From NCBI GenBank assembly GCA_946406115.1, contig OX291544.1:6696001-6760000 (forward strand): a stretch of 64,000 nt of DNA. Direction: 5' to 3'. Both the position numbers and the translations under genes were made by a program. The stretch comes from Apoda limacodes (Eukaryota; Arthropoda; Insecta; Lepidoptera; Limacodidae). Every line of letters starts with the position of its first letter. Positions within the stretch are counted from its first letter, which is position 1. Shown piece by piece: positions 1 to 10,350 of the stretch. A model generated the notes under the pieces. The model did no database searches. It was given only the letters and a program-made list of their open reading frames with translations, and had not been told where the DNA came from.

Positions 1-530
1 ATTGAATAAAAAATAATTATCTCACGAACCGGAAATCGCTAATTTCTAATGATTTCAAAACTAGCTTTTGCCGGTGCTTCCGCTCGCGCTAAATTAATTG
101 ATTGGAAAGACTCTCGTTCTCGTTTATACTAGCAAGTTTTCTATAGCAATTTGTAGTATTAGCAATTTATAGTTATGAAAACCGACAAATTTTCTACTGT
201 GGCTTATTTTCTACTGTTTAGTTTATTTTTTATAAAGCGTTTTCAATGTTTTTTATAATATTCTTTTATTATTGCTTGATATACATTTATTTATTTATAT
301 TTTTTTACAGTATATTTAGGTAGCTTCTAGTATATTTTAGATATCATATGTCTATAATTTATATTGTGGAGCTTCGCAGCTGGGGACTTAATAACTGGTA
401 GGTGTCTTGCTCATCCAAAATACCACGTAATCATCATCACGTATGCACAACAAACATAAGTCTACGCTTGGCGACCATTTATGTGGTGCATTCAATCCCG
501 GATATTTCAAGACCACTTTGTGAGGGCGTT
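1..530. other. Gene-free AT-rich sequence
   Basis: No reading frame or RNA gene can be supported here. The last part, about 450-530, may be the 5' portion of the SINE that follows, but its homology to the second SINE copy is not visible before about 537. Confidence 0.6.
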
Positions 531-730
531 AAATGAGACAGTTACGCATTTGTTTGTTGGAAACGTTATTCAAAGTTGAGCAACGTCGGACATGGTCAGT
601 AATTGGATGGGTGACCGCTTAGCTGCACACTTTTCGTTTTTATTAGTGTTTATAAATTACGTAAATGGTAGTAGGCACGGAACCCTCAGTGCGCGAGTCC
701 GACTCCCACTTGCCCAGTTTTTTTTTTATA
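531..730 (+). repeat. SINE with 5S-rRNA-like core (copy 1)
   Basis: Positions 579-622 resemble the 3' half of insect 5S rRNA, including GTCAGTAATTGG followed by ATGGGTGACCGC, which matches the 5S internal-promoter region. The unit continues to a tail at about 683-729 containing GCGCGAGTCCGACT and a poly-T run. An inverted second copy lies at 25295-25480 and matches from about 537 to the tail. The tail is also shared with the larger repeat at 47421-47853. I infer a 5S-derived (SINE3-type) retroposon rather than a 5S gene, because the 5' half of 5S is not recognisable and the unit runs into unrelated sequence. Confidence 0.6.
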
Positions 731-1295
731 ATTGAGGAGTTTCCGTTGAAATCCTACACCGACAACGAATCAGGACGAATGGCACCGCGGGCAAATTTGG
801 CATGGAGATAGTTTGAGTCAGGTTTAAAATACCAACGTATGGGTAATGATAATTTTTCATTATATATTTAAAAATATCAGTTTGGATACTGAAAAGTAGT
901 TTAGTAAGAGCTTTGCCGTCTACATATATTAAAAAATGTGGCAAAGCAAAATACAGTTAAATAAAAAATACCCTCATCAACCTACTTGTAGCCAGCACGG
1001 TAGTTAATTCTGAATTTACCAAACATTGCCATTTAATTTGTAATAAAATATGTTTAAACAGATGAAAGACGTATACACATTTTTCTTAAATTATATAAAA
1101 CTTATCTTTATGTGAAAAGGTGGTACCTATTTGGATAAGAAATTATGGCAAAGCAAATGTAAAACCAGCTACTGTCTCGAAATTAATTAAAATGCATTTA
1201 ACTACAATTACGAAATGCTATGTGCAAAAAGAATTACATTTATACCTTGTGCAGTTGAAAGTCTTCTACCTGCTGAATCTAAGGTCGTGGGTCCG

Positions 1296-1425
1296 TTTGT
1301 TATCCGTGGTACCCCCAGTAGTACCACCAGTGGTACCACGGTTACTTTGTCCTAACCGTGGTTCAGATACCCCAGTGAAACCACGGTTAGTCTTTTCTAA
1401 CCCTGGTACCACTGATGTTGTGTAT
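1296..1425. repeat. Internally repetitive GGTACC / ACCGTGGTT segment
   Basis: Short motifs GTGGTACC, GGTACCAC, AACCGTGG and AACCACGG alternate in both orientations over about 130 bp, so the segment can fold on itself. It could be a decayed MITE end or a simple local expansion. No target duplication is visible. Confidence 0.4.
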
Positions 1426-1519
1426 GTTGCATGTATGTGATAAATACACGTGTTTTCTTTCTTTCTTCCTACTTTTTAACCGACTTCAAACAAAAGGAGG
1501 TTCTCAGTTTCTCAGTCAG

Positions 1520-1640
1520 TCGCGGGAAATTATTAAAAAAGTTTCAAACAGTATTGCCCAAAATAACAGCTTTTCTGGACGAAAGAGTTGATGACATTCA
1601 GATGCTGAAAAACGGAAAATGGCTGACAGTCGGATAATTA
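1520..1640 (+). pseudogene. Possible hAT (GTF2I-repeat/ZBED-like) transposase fragment
   Basis: A short frame ends with a stretch resembling the RGKxLKxF...FLxE...LKNxKWL pattern of the hAT-derived transposases that are often annotated as GTF2I-repeat or ZBED proteins. The frame stops right after that pattern. No upstream BED zinc finger or downstream dimerisation domain was found. The assignment rests on one short pattern and could be chance. Confidence 0.3.
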
Positions 1641-2410
1641 CAGATCGGTAATTACGTACCATTTTATGAAAAGTATGCTGAAGACATGCAGTGCCACGCT
1701 TCAACATCCAATGTCACTCTTTAAAGTTTAATACTAGAACTATTTTGTTTTGTAACACTAAATAAACTCGCAATTTCGAATAAGAGGTTTTTCATTGATA
1801 TTTTAGAGCAGACATACACTTACCTTGACTAAAAAATGCATATTGTGCGGTAAAACTAATGTCTATACGTATGCACCCTACCTAGACGACAATCCTGCAT
1901 CACACATACTTACGGCCTCTCAGAGTCGATCGATCGGATCCAACAATATTGAGGTAGATCCCCAGCAGTTCAAGTTTGAGTACCCCTGCAATAAGAAGTG
2001 TACCTACCTGCCAATTCCTTTGCTTTCTAGAACTTTAACGTCACGATCGGATTGACAATTAGCGGTCAGGGTCCGTTTTACTATTCTCGCTCACATATTT
2101 ATACTTTTTAATATCTTAAATTCATATTGTAGGTATCATTTAATAGTAATAAAGATTGTTAAAATAAAATCTAAGCTATATTTGAATAAAATGCATGTTT
2201 CTATGATCCAATCTTTGTTATAAATTTAATTTGATTTTTATACGTACCTATCCTAATCGTAAATAGCACATATTTGTGAAAGTCTGTTTCTATTTCTTAT
2301 TCACTCTGTCTAGGCTAATTCGACTCACAATTGACATTTTTAAGTAGCTATGATCTCTTGTCATTAAGTTTTAATATAATCGGCTTAGAGGTTCAACCCA
2401 ACTGACAGAC
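1641..2410. other. No supported gene
   Basis: The longest open stretch, 1825-2055, encodes 76 residues with one CxxC pair near the start and no recognisable family. The rest is AT-rich sequence without structure I can name. Confidence 0.5.
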
Positions 2411-2414
2411 ACTT

Positions 2415-2680
2415 TGACATTTCAAATTCAAATTCAAAATTTATTTGTTTAACACAGTTAGGTATCAAAGAGATTGTACAATTTGTTTGTGTCTCTATGT
2501 TCTGCCATACACTTGATGTACAAACATTCATGCAATATTACATATCATATAATTATTTTCACCTCACCAGCACGAAAAGGATAGTTTTCCTGTCCAATTT
2601 CCGTGAGCAAAATATCGAATTTTGCTCAGTAGTGAGGCACAGTAATTCACTGTTCGAACATTGACTTTTGGAATTAACCT
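2415..2680 (-). repeat. LINE 3' end with hexamer tail
   Basis: A short run of (AAATTC)n-type repeats is followed by AAATTTATTTG. Read on the minus strand this gives the hexameric microsatellite tail that ends many lepidopteran CR1-type LINEs. The next 200 bases would be its 3' UTR. No coding sequence remains, and the upstream edge is uncertain. Confidence 0.35.
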
Positions 2681-3818
2681 GATGATGAAAAAAAAACAAT
2701 ACAATGACTGGTCAGAAACAAATTTCGGGACGAATACCTCAATCCAACCTGTTGCTGTGGATACGAGACAAGAGGGCGTCGCACTATATCACAACTATTA
2801 CCACGTGGGATATATTTACATTACTTTTCTTGGCAAAACATTGATGCTTATGTTGATTTTACTCTAGTAGCCCATAATTTAAAACAAAACGACTCATCTC
2901 GGATCAAGCATCTGACGAGGGCGCCTAACAAACAAAAACCTTACAAAAATGCATGTGATGTCTATTTGTTTCCTTCTATAGAAATCTAAATTCAAACTAT
3001 TTTATTTTCTTAATTGTTGTCCCTACGCGAATATCGAACCTTATTTACGATCGGTTTGTAGTCTATATTCAATATGACCTATTCCAGCGGTCATAGCCTA
3101 TACCGCTTTCGCTTTTTTGACCTTTATAAAAATACTAGCTCTTGTTTATGCAGCCCTAGTACATAAATATTAGTTTTTGATGATCTTGGTGATATTTCGC
3201 ACTGAGATGAAACAGGTAGGTGGGAAGTGTGTATGTTGTTTCTTTATTCTGAGGTTTTGTATTGTTTGTTGTAATTAGTGTTTACTTGTAATGAAATGGA
3301 TGATTTCATAATCATTTCGGACATAACAAATAGTTTTCGACTTTATTTGAATAATACCTATCTAGAAGTAATAAAATTGCAAATAGCAAGTAGGTATCAA
3401 AATAATATTTTTTAAATGTTTAATAACATGTTTTTGATAGTATCTACGTCCGCCGGCACTTAGTCTGCATGGTGAACTTAAGTCTAAGATTCCGTGACCA
3501 AAGAACATAAAAAGATACTTACATAGAAACTAAGGCGAAATCACATATATTACTCGAGAAGTACCAGTACTCTGGTAGTTCACGAAAATACGTAAATTAA
3601 TTTTCGAGAACCCTTCATAATTTATGAAAGAGAAGAAATCTTGCTATCTCGGGTGCTCAGGGTAATTTCCCCGAAAATTAGGGTACCGTTGTCAGCTTAT
3701 TTGACTTTACTCGAAAATACTAGGTCTTATTTATGCAGACTTAGTAGTTTGATAATAGATACCTTTTTGATAATTTCGCCAAATTACATACATTACTTGA
3801 GTACACAAAAATAGATAA
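2681..3818. other. Gene-free; contains two copies of a ~45-bp repeat
   Basis: No gene is supported. A segment around 3113-3170 recurs diverged around 3697-3750; both contain an AATACTAG...TTATGCAG...TAGTA pattern following TTTGAC. A short piece at 3608-3632 (AACCCTTCATAATTTA) also recurs at about 7467-7489, on the far side of the jockey and RT block. Confidence 0.4.
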
Positions 3819-3819
3819 A

Positions 3820-4100
3820 AAAAAAAAATCTTTATTGTAAAATTCTTTTTTGCAAAAATTGAAGCACATTACACAGAAACAGATAGAAGATTGAATACAA
3901 AATACAACTAAAATAGTAGGTGTAAACTTGTCTGTAAATTTATATGCTAGCGTAACTTACATTTAATAAACCCTGGTTCCCAAAAAAGGTAAAATCCTGT
4001 GTTTCAGGAACCAGTGTCTTCCCTGATTGAACAAGCTCGTTAACAATGTAGGTAACCAATATTGCACAGACTTCATTCACCTTGTCACAGTAGTAAAACT
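3820..4100 (-). repeat. LINE 3' UTR fragment
   Basis: On the minus strand the segment ends in AATAAAG plus a homopolymer run, as expected for a retroposed 3' end. It contains ATCCTGTGTTTCAGG (3994-4008), which recurs exactly at 50212-50226 below a decayed LINE RT, and a small inverted repeat (3973-3980 with 4007-4014). I infer that both belong to one LINE family. Confidence 0.35.
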
Positions 4101-4284
4101 AAATAGTGTACAAGAAAGTGTTAAAATAAGACATGGTGAGGGTAATTGTATAACTTATTTCTCGAGACTAATAAGTTGTATTGTGCTGTGATGCGTGCCG
4201 TTGTGGCCAAAGACTTCAATGTATGCGCAGCAACGTCAATGCGTTTATTAAATGATTTTATAAAAATATTGAGTTTTTTATATT

Positions 4285-4985
4285 AAATATAGTTATCAAC
4301 TGTAAAATCAATAATTATATGTTAATAAGGTAATAAGTAAATAATTAGTAATTAATTGGAGTACTTGTCCCTTGATAGTCGAATACTATGAGTATGTACA
4401 TAAAGTTTGGTTGTATCCGTTGAGTGGCCAACTGCAGGGTACTGCCTGGGCTTCACTGACAACGGGTGATGGGGCTAAAGACCTTGAAGCAGCTGTAAAT
4501 TAATAAATTATGTAAGTACTTCGTGGACAAAGTACAGTCACATAATGTTTGATTCTATCCGTTGGGTGGCCAGCTACTGGGTACTGCCTGAACTTCACTG
4601 GCAACGGGTGAGGGGGCAGATACCCTGAGGCAGCTGACCATAAAAAGAAACCGTTGGGCGGCCAGCTGCTGGGTACTGCCTGGACTTCACTGGCAACGGG
4701 TGATGGGGCAGATACCCTGAGGCAGTTGACCATAAAAATTGTATCCGTTGTGTCGCCATCTGCTGGGTACTGCCTGGGCTTCACTGACAACGGGTGATGG
4801 GGCTAGAGACCTTGAGGCAGTTAACCACGACATATAAAAGAATAATTTAAGAATAAATAAAAAATATATTATGTGAGTACTTCGTGGACGAACGTCAGTA
4901 TGGCCGTGTTATATAAGATATAGTTATCAACTGTTAAATCAATAATTATATTTTAATAAGGTAATTAGTAAATAATAATATTATA
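4285..4985 (+). repeat. Tandem array of ~85-90-bp units within a larger duplication
   Basis: Four diverged copies of a GC-richer unit start near 4414, 4556, 4649 and 4741. Each runs from CCGTTG through GGGTACTGCCTG to ACAACGGGTGA or GCAACGGGTGA and then GAGGCAG. Copies 1 and 4 share one variant set and copies 2 and 3 another. The flanks are duplicated too: AGTACTTCGTGGAC occurs at about 4515 and 4876, and an AT-rich stretch beginning TATAGTTATCAACTG at about 4288 and 4919. The block lies directly upstream of the 5' leader and gag of a jockey-type element, so it may be that element's repeated 5' promoter region. Confidence 0.7.
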
Positions 4986-4989
4986 ATAT

Positions 4990-5520
4990 GTTAATATTGT
5001 AATAGTCATTGATTTAAAATAGTGCAGACACGCGGCTGCGTTAGCACGTGGTGTTTTTGTCAATTAAAAAAGGACTGAAACGACACCCACGTTGCTGGTG
5101 ATGGGTGGGATGGACAGATAAGTCACCTATATAAGGCACTGTCTATCCCTCCAACGGCGTTGGATTGCTTTGGAACGTGACCATTGTCGTAACCTTCGTA
5201 ACCTTACTGTTCTGAGCAATCTCGATTGTATGAGCGTACCTAGACACCGTAACCATTGCATAGGAGACGCTCGTCACACAGTAACCATTGTAACGTTAGG
5301 TACAGGCAGTGGACGCAGTAGTGTACTGACCCAAAGGAAACATCGCTGACTCCGCGACGTTTTCATTGGGAAAACGCTAACCGCGGAGGGGAAAGCCTAG
5401 CGCTTTTTGCACTCGGGCAGCCGGAGCTGTCCGTGGGGTCGCACGTTTCCAACGCTCACTTTGAGCCGACGCCGATGCAATGACGCGGTGACGTCACGAC
5501 TTAGACGCCGACGCGCCGAA
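4990..5520 (+). other. 5' leader of a jockey-type retrotransposon
   Basis: This GC-richer leader lies between the tandem array and the gag ATG. It contains repeated GTAACCATTG/TAACC motifs and no sustained reading frame. Its composition changes sharply from the AT-rich sequence upstream. The element's start is judged to be at or before 5030, but no target duplication was identified. Confidence 0.45.
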
Positions 5521-6975
5521 ATGAGTGACAACAGTACACCCCACCGCCCCCAACCAGCGCTTCCGACGCAGCAGTCGAGCCTCGAGAGAAATCGCCGAGG
5601 ACAGTCTATGAGAATGATTTGATCATTACTCGTAGACTACAAAGTGCCGGCCTGCTCTCCGAGGGAATGCTGCGATGGATGCAGGAATACCTCACCCGGC
5701 AACGGAATGAAATAGGCACTGCCAATCCACCAGAAACGGTAGAATCGGAAGACCCCGTCGCCATTGAGTTCGCAGCCAATGCGCCGATTCTACTACCGCG
5801 CGTCAACCACCCCAGACGCCGGCCCAGACCCTCTGAAGATGAGGACACCCCCGCGAAGCGCCGCTGCAAGATAGTGGACACCGTGGACCACTCTGACTCT
5901 GCCCGTATCACCTCCGCCTCAGACAAGAGCGAGAGCGAATATGCGAGCGAGACAGAAGCACAGCCCCCCCGCCCGCCTCAGCTGCCGCTGCCGCCCCGCC
6001 CCCAAAGCAACGCCCATGCGATGCCAAGAAGGCCGATAAACCGATCCGCGACCCCCACCTGACTCGCTCAGGCTCCGATGCCGTTCCACGACATTCTTGC
6101 AGCGGTTCAGAGTCGGACCAAACCAAGCCAAACATCAAGCAATGGTTGAAGAAAGCGCCTATCACGCTCCCGCAAAAGGACCCAAAAAAGAGTCGCTCAA
6201 AAGCCAACGCCGCGACGCAAAAACCAACACCGACGCCGACGTAGACGTCATACGCGGCGACCACAAAGATGCCCCCGCCCGCCCAACCCGCGCGGTCAAA
6301 ATCATCCGCCCAACCGGCCAAGCCAGTAAAGTCGACGACGACCGTCCATACGCCCCAGTCGGCTAATGCTATGGCCCAGTCACAGCGAACAGAAGCCGCC
6401 ACTGCAAGCTCGTCGTCTCAACAGGACGCAGTCACAGCACAAGAGCCTAAGAAGCCACGCTACCCGCCACTTATTGTGGAACGTCTACCACAGTGGGCGG
6501 CCCACTTTAAGAAGATAGCGAAGGAACTGGGCCATAGACCGAACGCCCGACCCTTTGGTGCAGGAGTAAAGTTTAGCCCAGCCAGCGCAGAGGAATACCG
6601 CTACATACAGCACTATCTAACGAAGCTCGAACAAGAGGAGAAAATCAGCTGGTTTTCCTACTCACTGCCCGCCGAACAGAGCGTCAAGGTTGCGATACGC
6701 GGCCTCTCGGCAGACACAGACCCGGAGGAAATTGTCGCCGAGCTTAACAACCGCGGATTCGAAGCTAAATACGCCAAACGCATCCAAGCGCGACAAGGAA
6801 AGCCAGGCTGCATTTTCTTCGCGCAGCTAAAGCGTACCCCAAACCTGCTGCCGGCGTTTTTTGAAGTCGACGAGCTTCTTCTGATGCCGGGAGTCATCAT
6901 CGAAGCATGGAGGGGGAAAAAAGGCACTGCGCAGTGCCATAGATGTCAGCAGTTTAGGCACTCCTCGGAATGCAA
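5521..6975 (+). pseudogene. Jockey-type retrotransposon ORF1 (gag), frameshifted and 3'-truncated
   Basis: The ORF1 product of jockey-clade elements binds RNA and forms the ribonucleoprotein used in retrotransposition. ATG 5521 begins a frame that passes, after frameshifts near 5620, 6080 and 6270, into the well-preserved segment 6269-6982. That segment has a proline/alanine-rich, basic linker, then a conserved region (about residues 65-210) of the PRE_C2HC-associated type, then the first CxxC of a zinc knuckle (Cys223, Cys226). The knuckle is interrupted at about 6972, where sequence switches to an antisense RT fragment, so the other knuckles and all of ORF2 are absent. Retention of the 5' end with loss of the 3' end is the reverse of normal LINE truncation. 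It is not functional. Confidence 0.75.
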
Positions 6976-7460
6976 TATCTAATCGGAAAGTAATCTTGGA
7001 ATAAGTTGAGTTGATTCCTCGAATATCCAGCTCTTTAAGTTTTTGAAGAAGTATGGGAACAGAGACAGTGTCAAACGCCTTAGTCGTAGAAAATAGACAA
7101 CTTTTTTGTCCGTCATATAGATTTCTTACAATATAATCAGTCATTTCATGAACTGCATCAGATTTTTATGTTTTCTTACGAAATTAAAACTAGCAGTGTT
7201 ATATTAGTTGCAAAAATTGGTTTATAATTTGTGACACAGTCTCTGTCCCCCTTCTTGTAAATCGAATGGATCAGTGACTTTTTGAAAACAGAAGAAAATA
7301 TGCCACTGGCGAGGCATAAATTAAAGATATGAGTTACTGGTGGAATTAATATGCTTTTCTAAGTTCTGAATATATTGTTGGGTATTCGATCCCAACCAGC
7401 TTCATTATCTTTTTTTCATTCTGGGAGTAAGAGATCCACTTCAGTTTCGTCCGTTTAATT
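6976..7460 (-). pseudogene. Non-LTR reverse transcriptase fragment (CR1/jockey supergroup)
   Basis: Minus-strand translation of 7144-6980 gives an RT palm pattern (TKAFDTV...ILLQKLKELDIRGI), matching the motif-A region of LINE RTs in which DxxKAFDxV holds the first catalytic Asp; here the Asp position is lost. Higher coordinates, to about 7450, carry further RT-like segments broken by stops. Similar wording (AKAFETVSIPILLQKI) occurs in the decayed LINE near 50.8 kb, so both probably come from one family. It abuts the truncated jockey gag head to head. Confidence 0.65.
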
Positions 7461-8433
7461 ATCAAGAACCCTTCATAATTTAAGAAAGAAATAAATAAAA
7501 CCTTGCAATTTATTTCAATTAAACTGTATACATGTTAAATGTATGTGGGAGTGAGAGTTGTGGCATACTCAAAGAGTTGGGCCGCAGAGGCGAACATTTT
7601 AAGGTAATCATTTATGTTGTCTCATTTTTGCCTACAGTTAAAACACAGAAGGTACAAATTACTTATTATTATGGTTCAAATCCGAAAAATAGGTAGTTGT
7701 TATCACTGCCGTTACTGTCGAAAGTCAATTGTTCGAAAATAGGAACAGATTTTTTGGGTTTTACGTATTAATTAACACGTAAGATAATAGGTTAGTCATT
7801 AATTATGTATTACAATTTAAAATCGTTATTAAATATTATGATAATTATTCTAAATTCATTTAAAACCAAATATTATTCTTAAAACAAAGATAAAAACGAT
7901 GAAATAAAATAAGAATTTGCAGGATTTTGGATTTGGATTGATTTCTTAGTTCGCCAGAATGATAGCAGGTAGAAATAAACTGATTAGAACTGTCTATCTG
8001 TATTTTTATTCTTTTGCCTGGTATTTTGGGGTCAACGGTCATATTAATTATGAATGAAATCAGCTGCTACAGGGCTGTCGCTCTACCGTTTCAGGTACAA
8101 AAGGAAATTTGCAGATTGTTGGGAAACCTGAACATTTTCCGACTTTAGAGTATTTTCCAAACATCTACAAACCAACCCCTATCTACCACTTTTGTCTGTA
8201 TACATCATTTCCCTAACATGTTGTATAATTGTATTAATTAGTCTGTTGTTATAGTAACAGGAAAGATATCATACAAATACACGCTAATGGCTATCGTACA
8301 TAATAATATATTTTCAGATTATATTGGTTGATGTTGTTATTTATTCAAAAAAGGAGAATGAGACAAAATAACCCAGAGTCGATTTAAATAATTTATGCGT
8401 AGTGTATTAGAGTATCAATAGGAGATTCTAATT
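7461..8433. other. Gene-free AT-rich sequence
   Basis: No reading frame with a recognisable product and no clear repeat structure were found. Confidence 0.5.
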
Positions 8434-10350
8434 TATTTTTTTAATACCACTAACGTGGCAAACAAGAACACGGTCCGCCTGATGGTAAGCGGTCACCGTG
8501 GCCTATGGACGCTTGCAACGGGTTTCACTCGCGCGTTGCCGACCCTTCAAAAATCCAATAACTTCTTTCTTTAAGCACCCCATACTGTAGTCCTTAGAGA
8601 AAACCTTAGCAGGGAGCTAATTCCACAACCCAAGCGTTCGCGGGAGAAAGTTTCTCTGAAACCGCACTGTACGCGACCATTTCGGTTCTAAATTATGAGA
8701 ATGAATTCCCTGCCTATGGCGAGCGGTGCGATGGTAGAAAGTAGCCGTGGGCATCATTTCGAACAATCCCATTGTATAAGCGGTAGAACACACACGGGGA
8801 GGCAAAACCTCTCCTCAGACTTAAGGGTTCGATACGGCAAGTGAGTTTGGGATCGTCGACAATTTTCACAGCCCGTCGTTGAATCGAGTCAAGAGGTCCA
8901 AGCTGGTATCCGGGTGCACCCGCCCAGAGATGGCAGCAGTACTCCATATGGGGCCGAACCTGCGACTTGTAAAGCAACAACCTCTGCCCCGACGTGAAGT
9001 ACTGCCTCGCTCTGTTGGGTACACCTAGTTTTTTGGACGCCAGCTTCACCTTATCTTGTAAATGATCTCGGAACTGAACATCGCTGGAGATGTCGACACC
9101 AAGGATCCCGATGCTCTTGGAGATGGAGAGGGGAGTGTTCTGGAATTGTGGGACTACAGTGAATGGGGTTTTCTTAGCGGTGAACGCGCAGACTTGTGTC
9201 TTTGTAGGGTTGAATCGGACCAAGTTTACCCGTCCCCAGTCAGAGACCTTGGACAGTGTGGTCTCGATTTGAGACACAAGTTCTCCGCGGTTTTCCTCCA
9301 CAACGGAACGAGGGATGTTTGCACGACCCGTGTAATAAGCGTCGCCAGTACTGTCATCTGCATAGCAATGTATGTTGTTGATGGATAACATGTCATTAAT
9401 ATGCAGTAGAAAGAGCGTAGGAGACAGCACAGAGCCTTGCGGGACACTAGCATTAATGTCCATGCAATCAGAGCAACTACCGTCAACTGCGGTTCGTATG
9501 CGTCTGCCGGACAAAATGCTAGCCACCCATTTGCACAAACCCTCGGGCACTCCGTAAGATGGTAACTTCGATAGAAGACCCCGGTGCCTGACCCGTGCTA
9601 TGTCCAGGCTACATGCCAATGCCTCCCCCTGACTCTCAATGGCTAGTGCCCATCAGTGTGTGGGTCGAGCGACCGTGGCGAAAGCCATATTGACGTTCAC
9701 TGACCAGGTCGTGGTCTTCTAGATATCTTAGAAGCTGTGTGTTGATCACACGCTCCATCACCTTGGAGAGGAGAGAGATAATAGCGATAGTCCTGTAATT
9801 CGATGGATCTGATCTATCGCCCTTTTTGGGCACCGGGTGCACATTTGCAGTCTTCCATGAAGACGGAAATTGCCTAGTGTGTTAGGAAAGCGCGAAGAGG
9901 CGCGTGAGTACAGGACATAACTCAGGAGTACACTGCTTAAGCACCACTACTGGTATACCGTCTGGCCCACTCGACTTATGAACGTCTAGAGAAAGCAACG
10001 CCCGCCGGACCTCCCGCTGTGTTATGGAGATTTCCGGCATGGTCTTACCGCACCACGGTATAGTAGGTGGTACAGCGCCTTCATCGTTCATGTTCGAGTT
10101 CGACGCAAAGAGACTGCCCAGTAGATCGGCTTTCTCTTTAGCACTATGGGCCAAGTCACCATCGGTCTTTCGCAGTGGTGGTAACAACGACTGGCAAAAG
10201 TTCACTTCGGCAGCTTTGGCAAGTGACCAGAAAGCACGACTTTAATTTGCGTTTTACCTCAGAAATGTTTGGATCCTTATTATTAAGAGCCGTGGTCCAA
10301 GCCTCATATGCAGTTTGCTTAAGAATACCTTATTTGTTTCTTATTAAACG
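8434..10350 (-). pseudogene. LINE family A, longest copy: ORF2 RT to 3' end
   Basis: This is the fullest copy of a jockey/CR1-supergroup non-LTR element. In minus-strand order it has the inter-domain region (10350-9880), RT fingers (YRTIAIISLLSKVMERVI, then YGFRHGRS), a damaged motif A near 9610, the PQGSVLSP motif, the catalytic YADD motif (about 9375), the C-terminal domain (RPHMEYCCHLW) and a 3' UTR ending in a homopolymer at 8432-8442. The APE endonuclease and ORF1 are missing, as in ordinary 5' truncation. Frameshifts near 9630 and 9860 and a deletion at motif A make it non-functional. Other pieces of the family lie at 23.9-24.7, 32.3-33.5, 38.2, 41.2, 41.4-41.7, 42.7-43.1, 44.6-47.0 and 49.3 kb. 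Confidence 0.85.

Noticed and set aside
579..622. A 5S rRNA gene
   Set aside because: Only the 3' half is similar; the 5' half is not recognisable, and a second copy has the same unrelated flanks, which marks a SINE.
5908..6402. Long minus-strand open frames opposite the gag region
   Set aside because: The GC-rich gag codons keep the complementary strand open; the products are low-complexity and the plus strand has the recognisable gag domain.
3608..7489. AACCCTTCATAATTTA on both sides of the jockey block as a target-site duplication
   Set aside because: The copies lie about 3.9 kb apart, are diverged, and do not coincide with the element ends; more likely two pieces of one old repeat.
9062..9388. 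Plus-strand open frames opposite the family A RT
   Set aside because: They are complements of a clear RT coding region and have no recognisable products.
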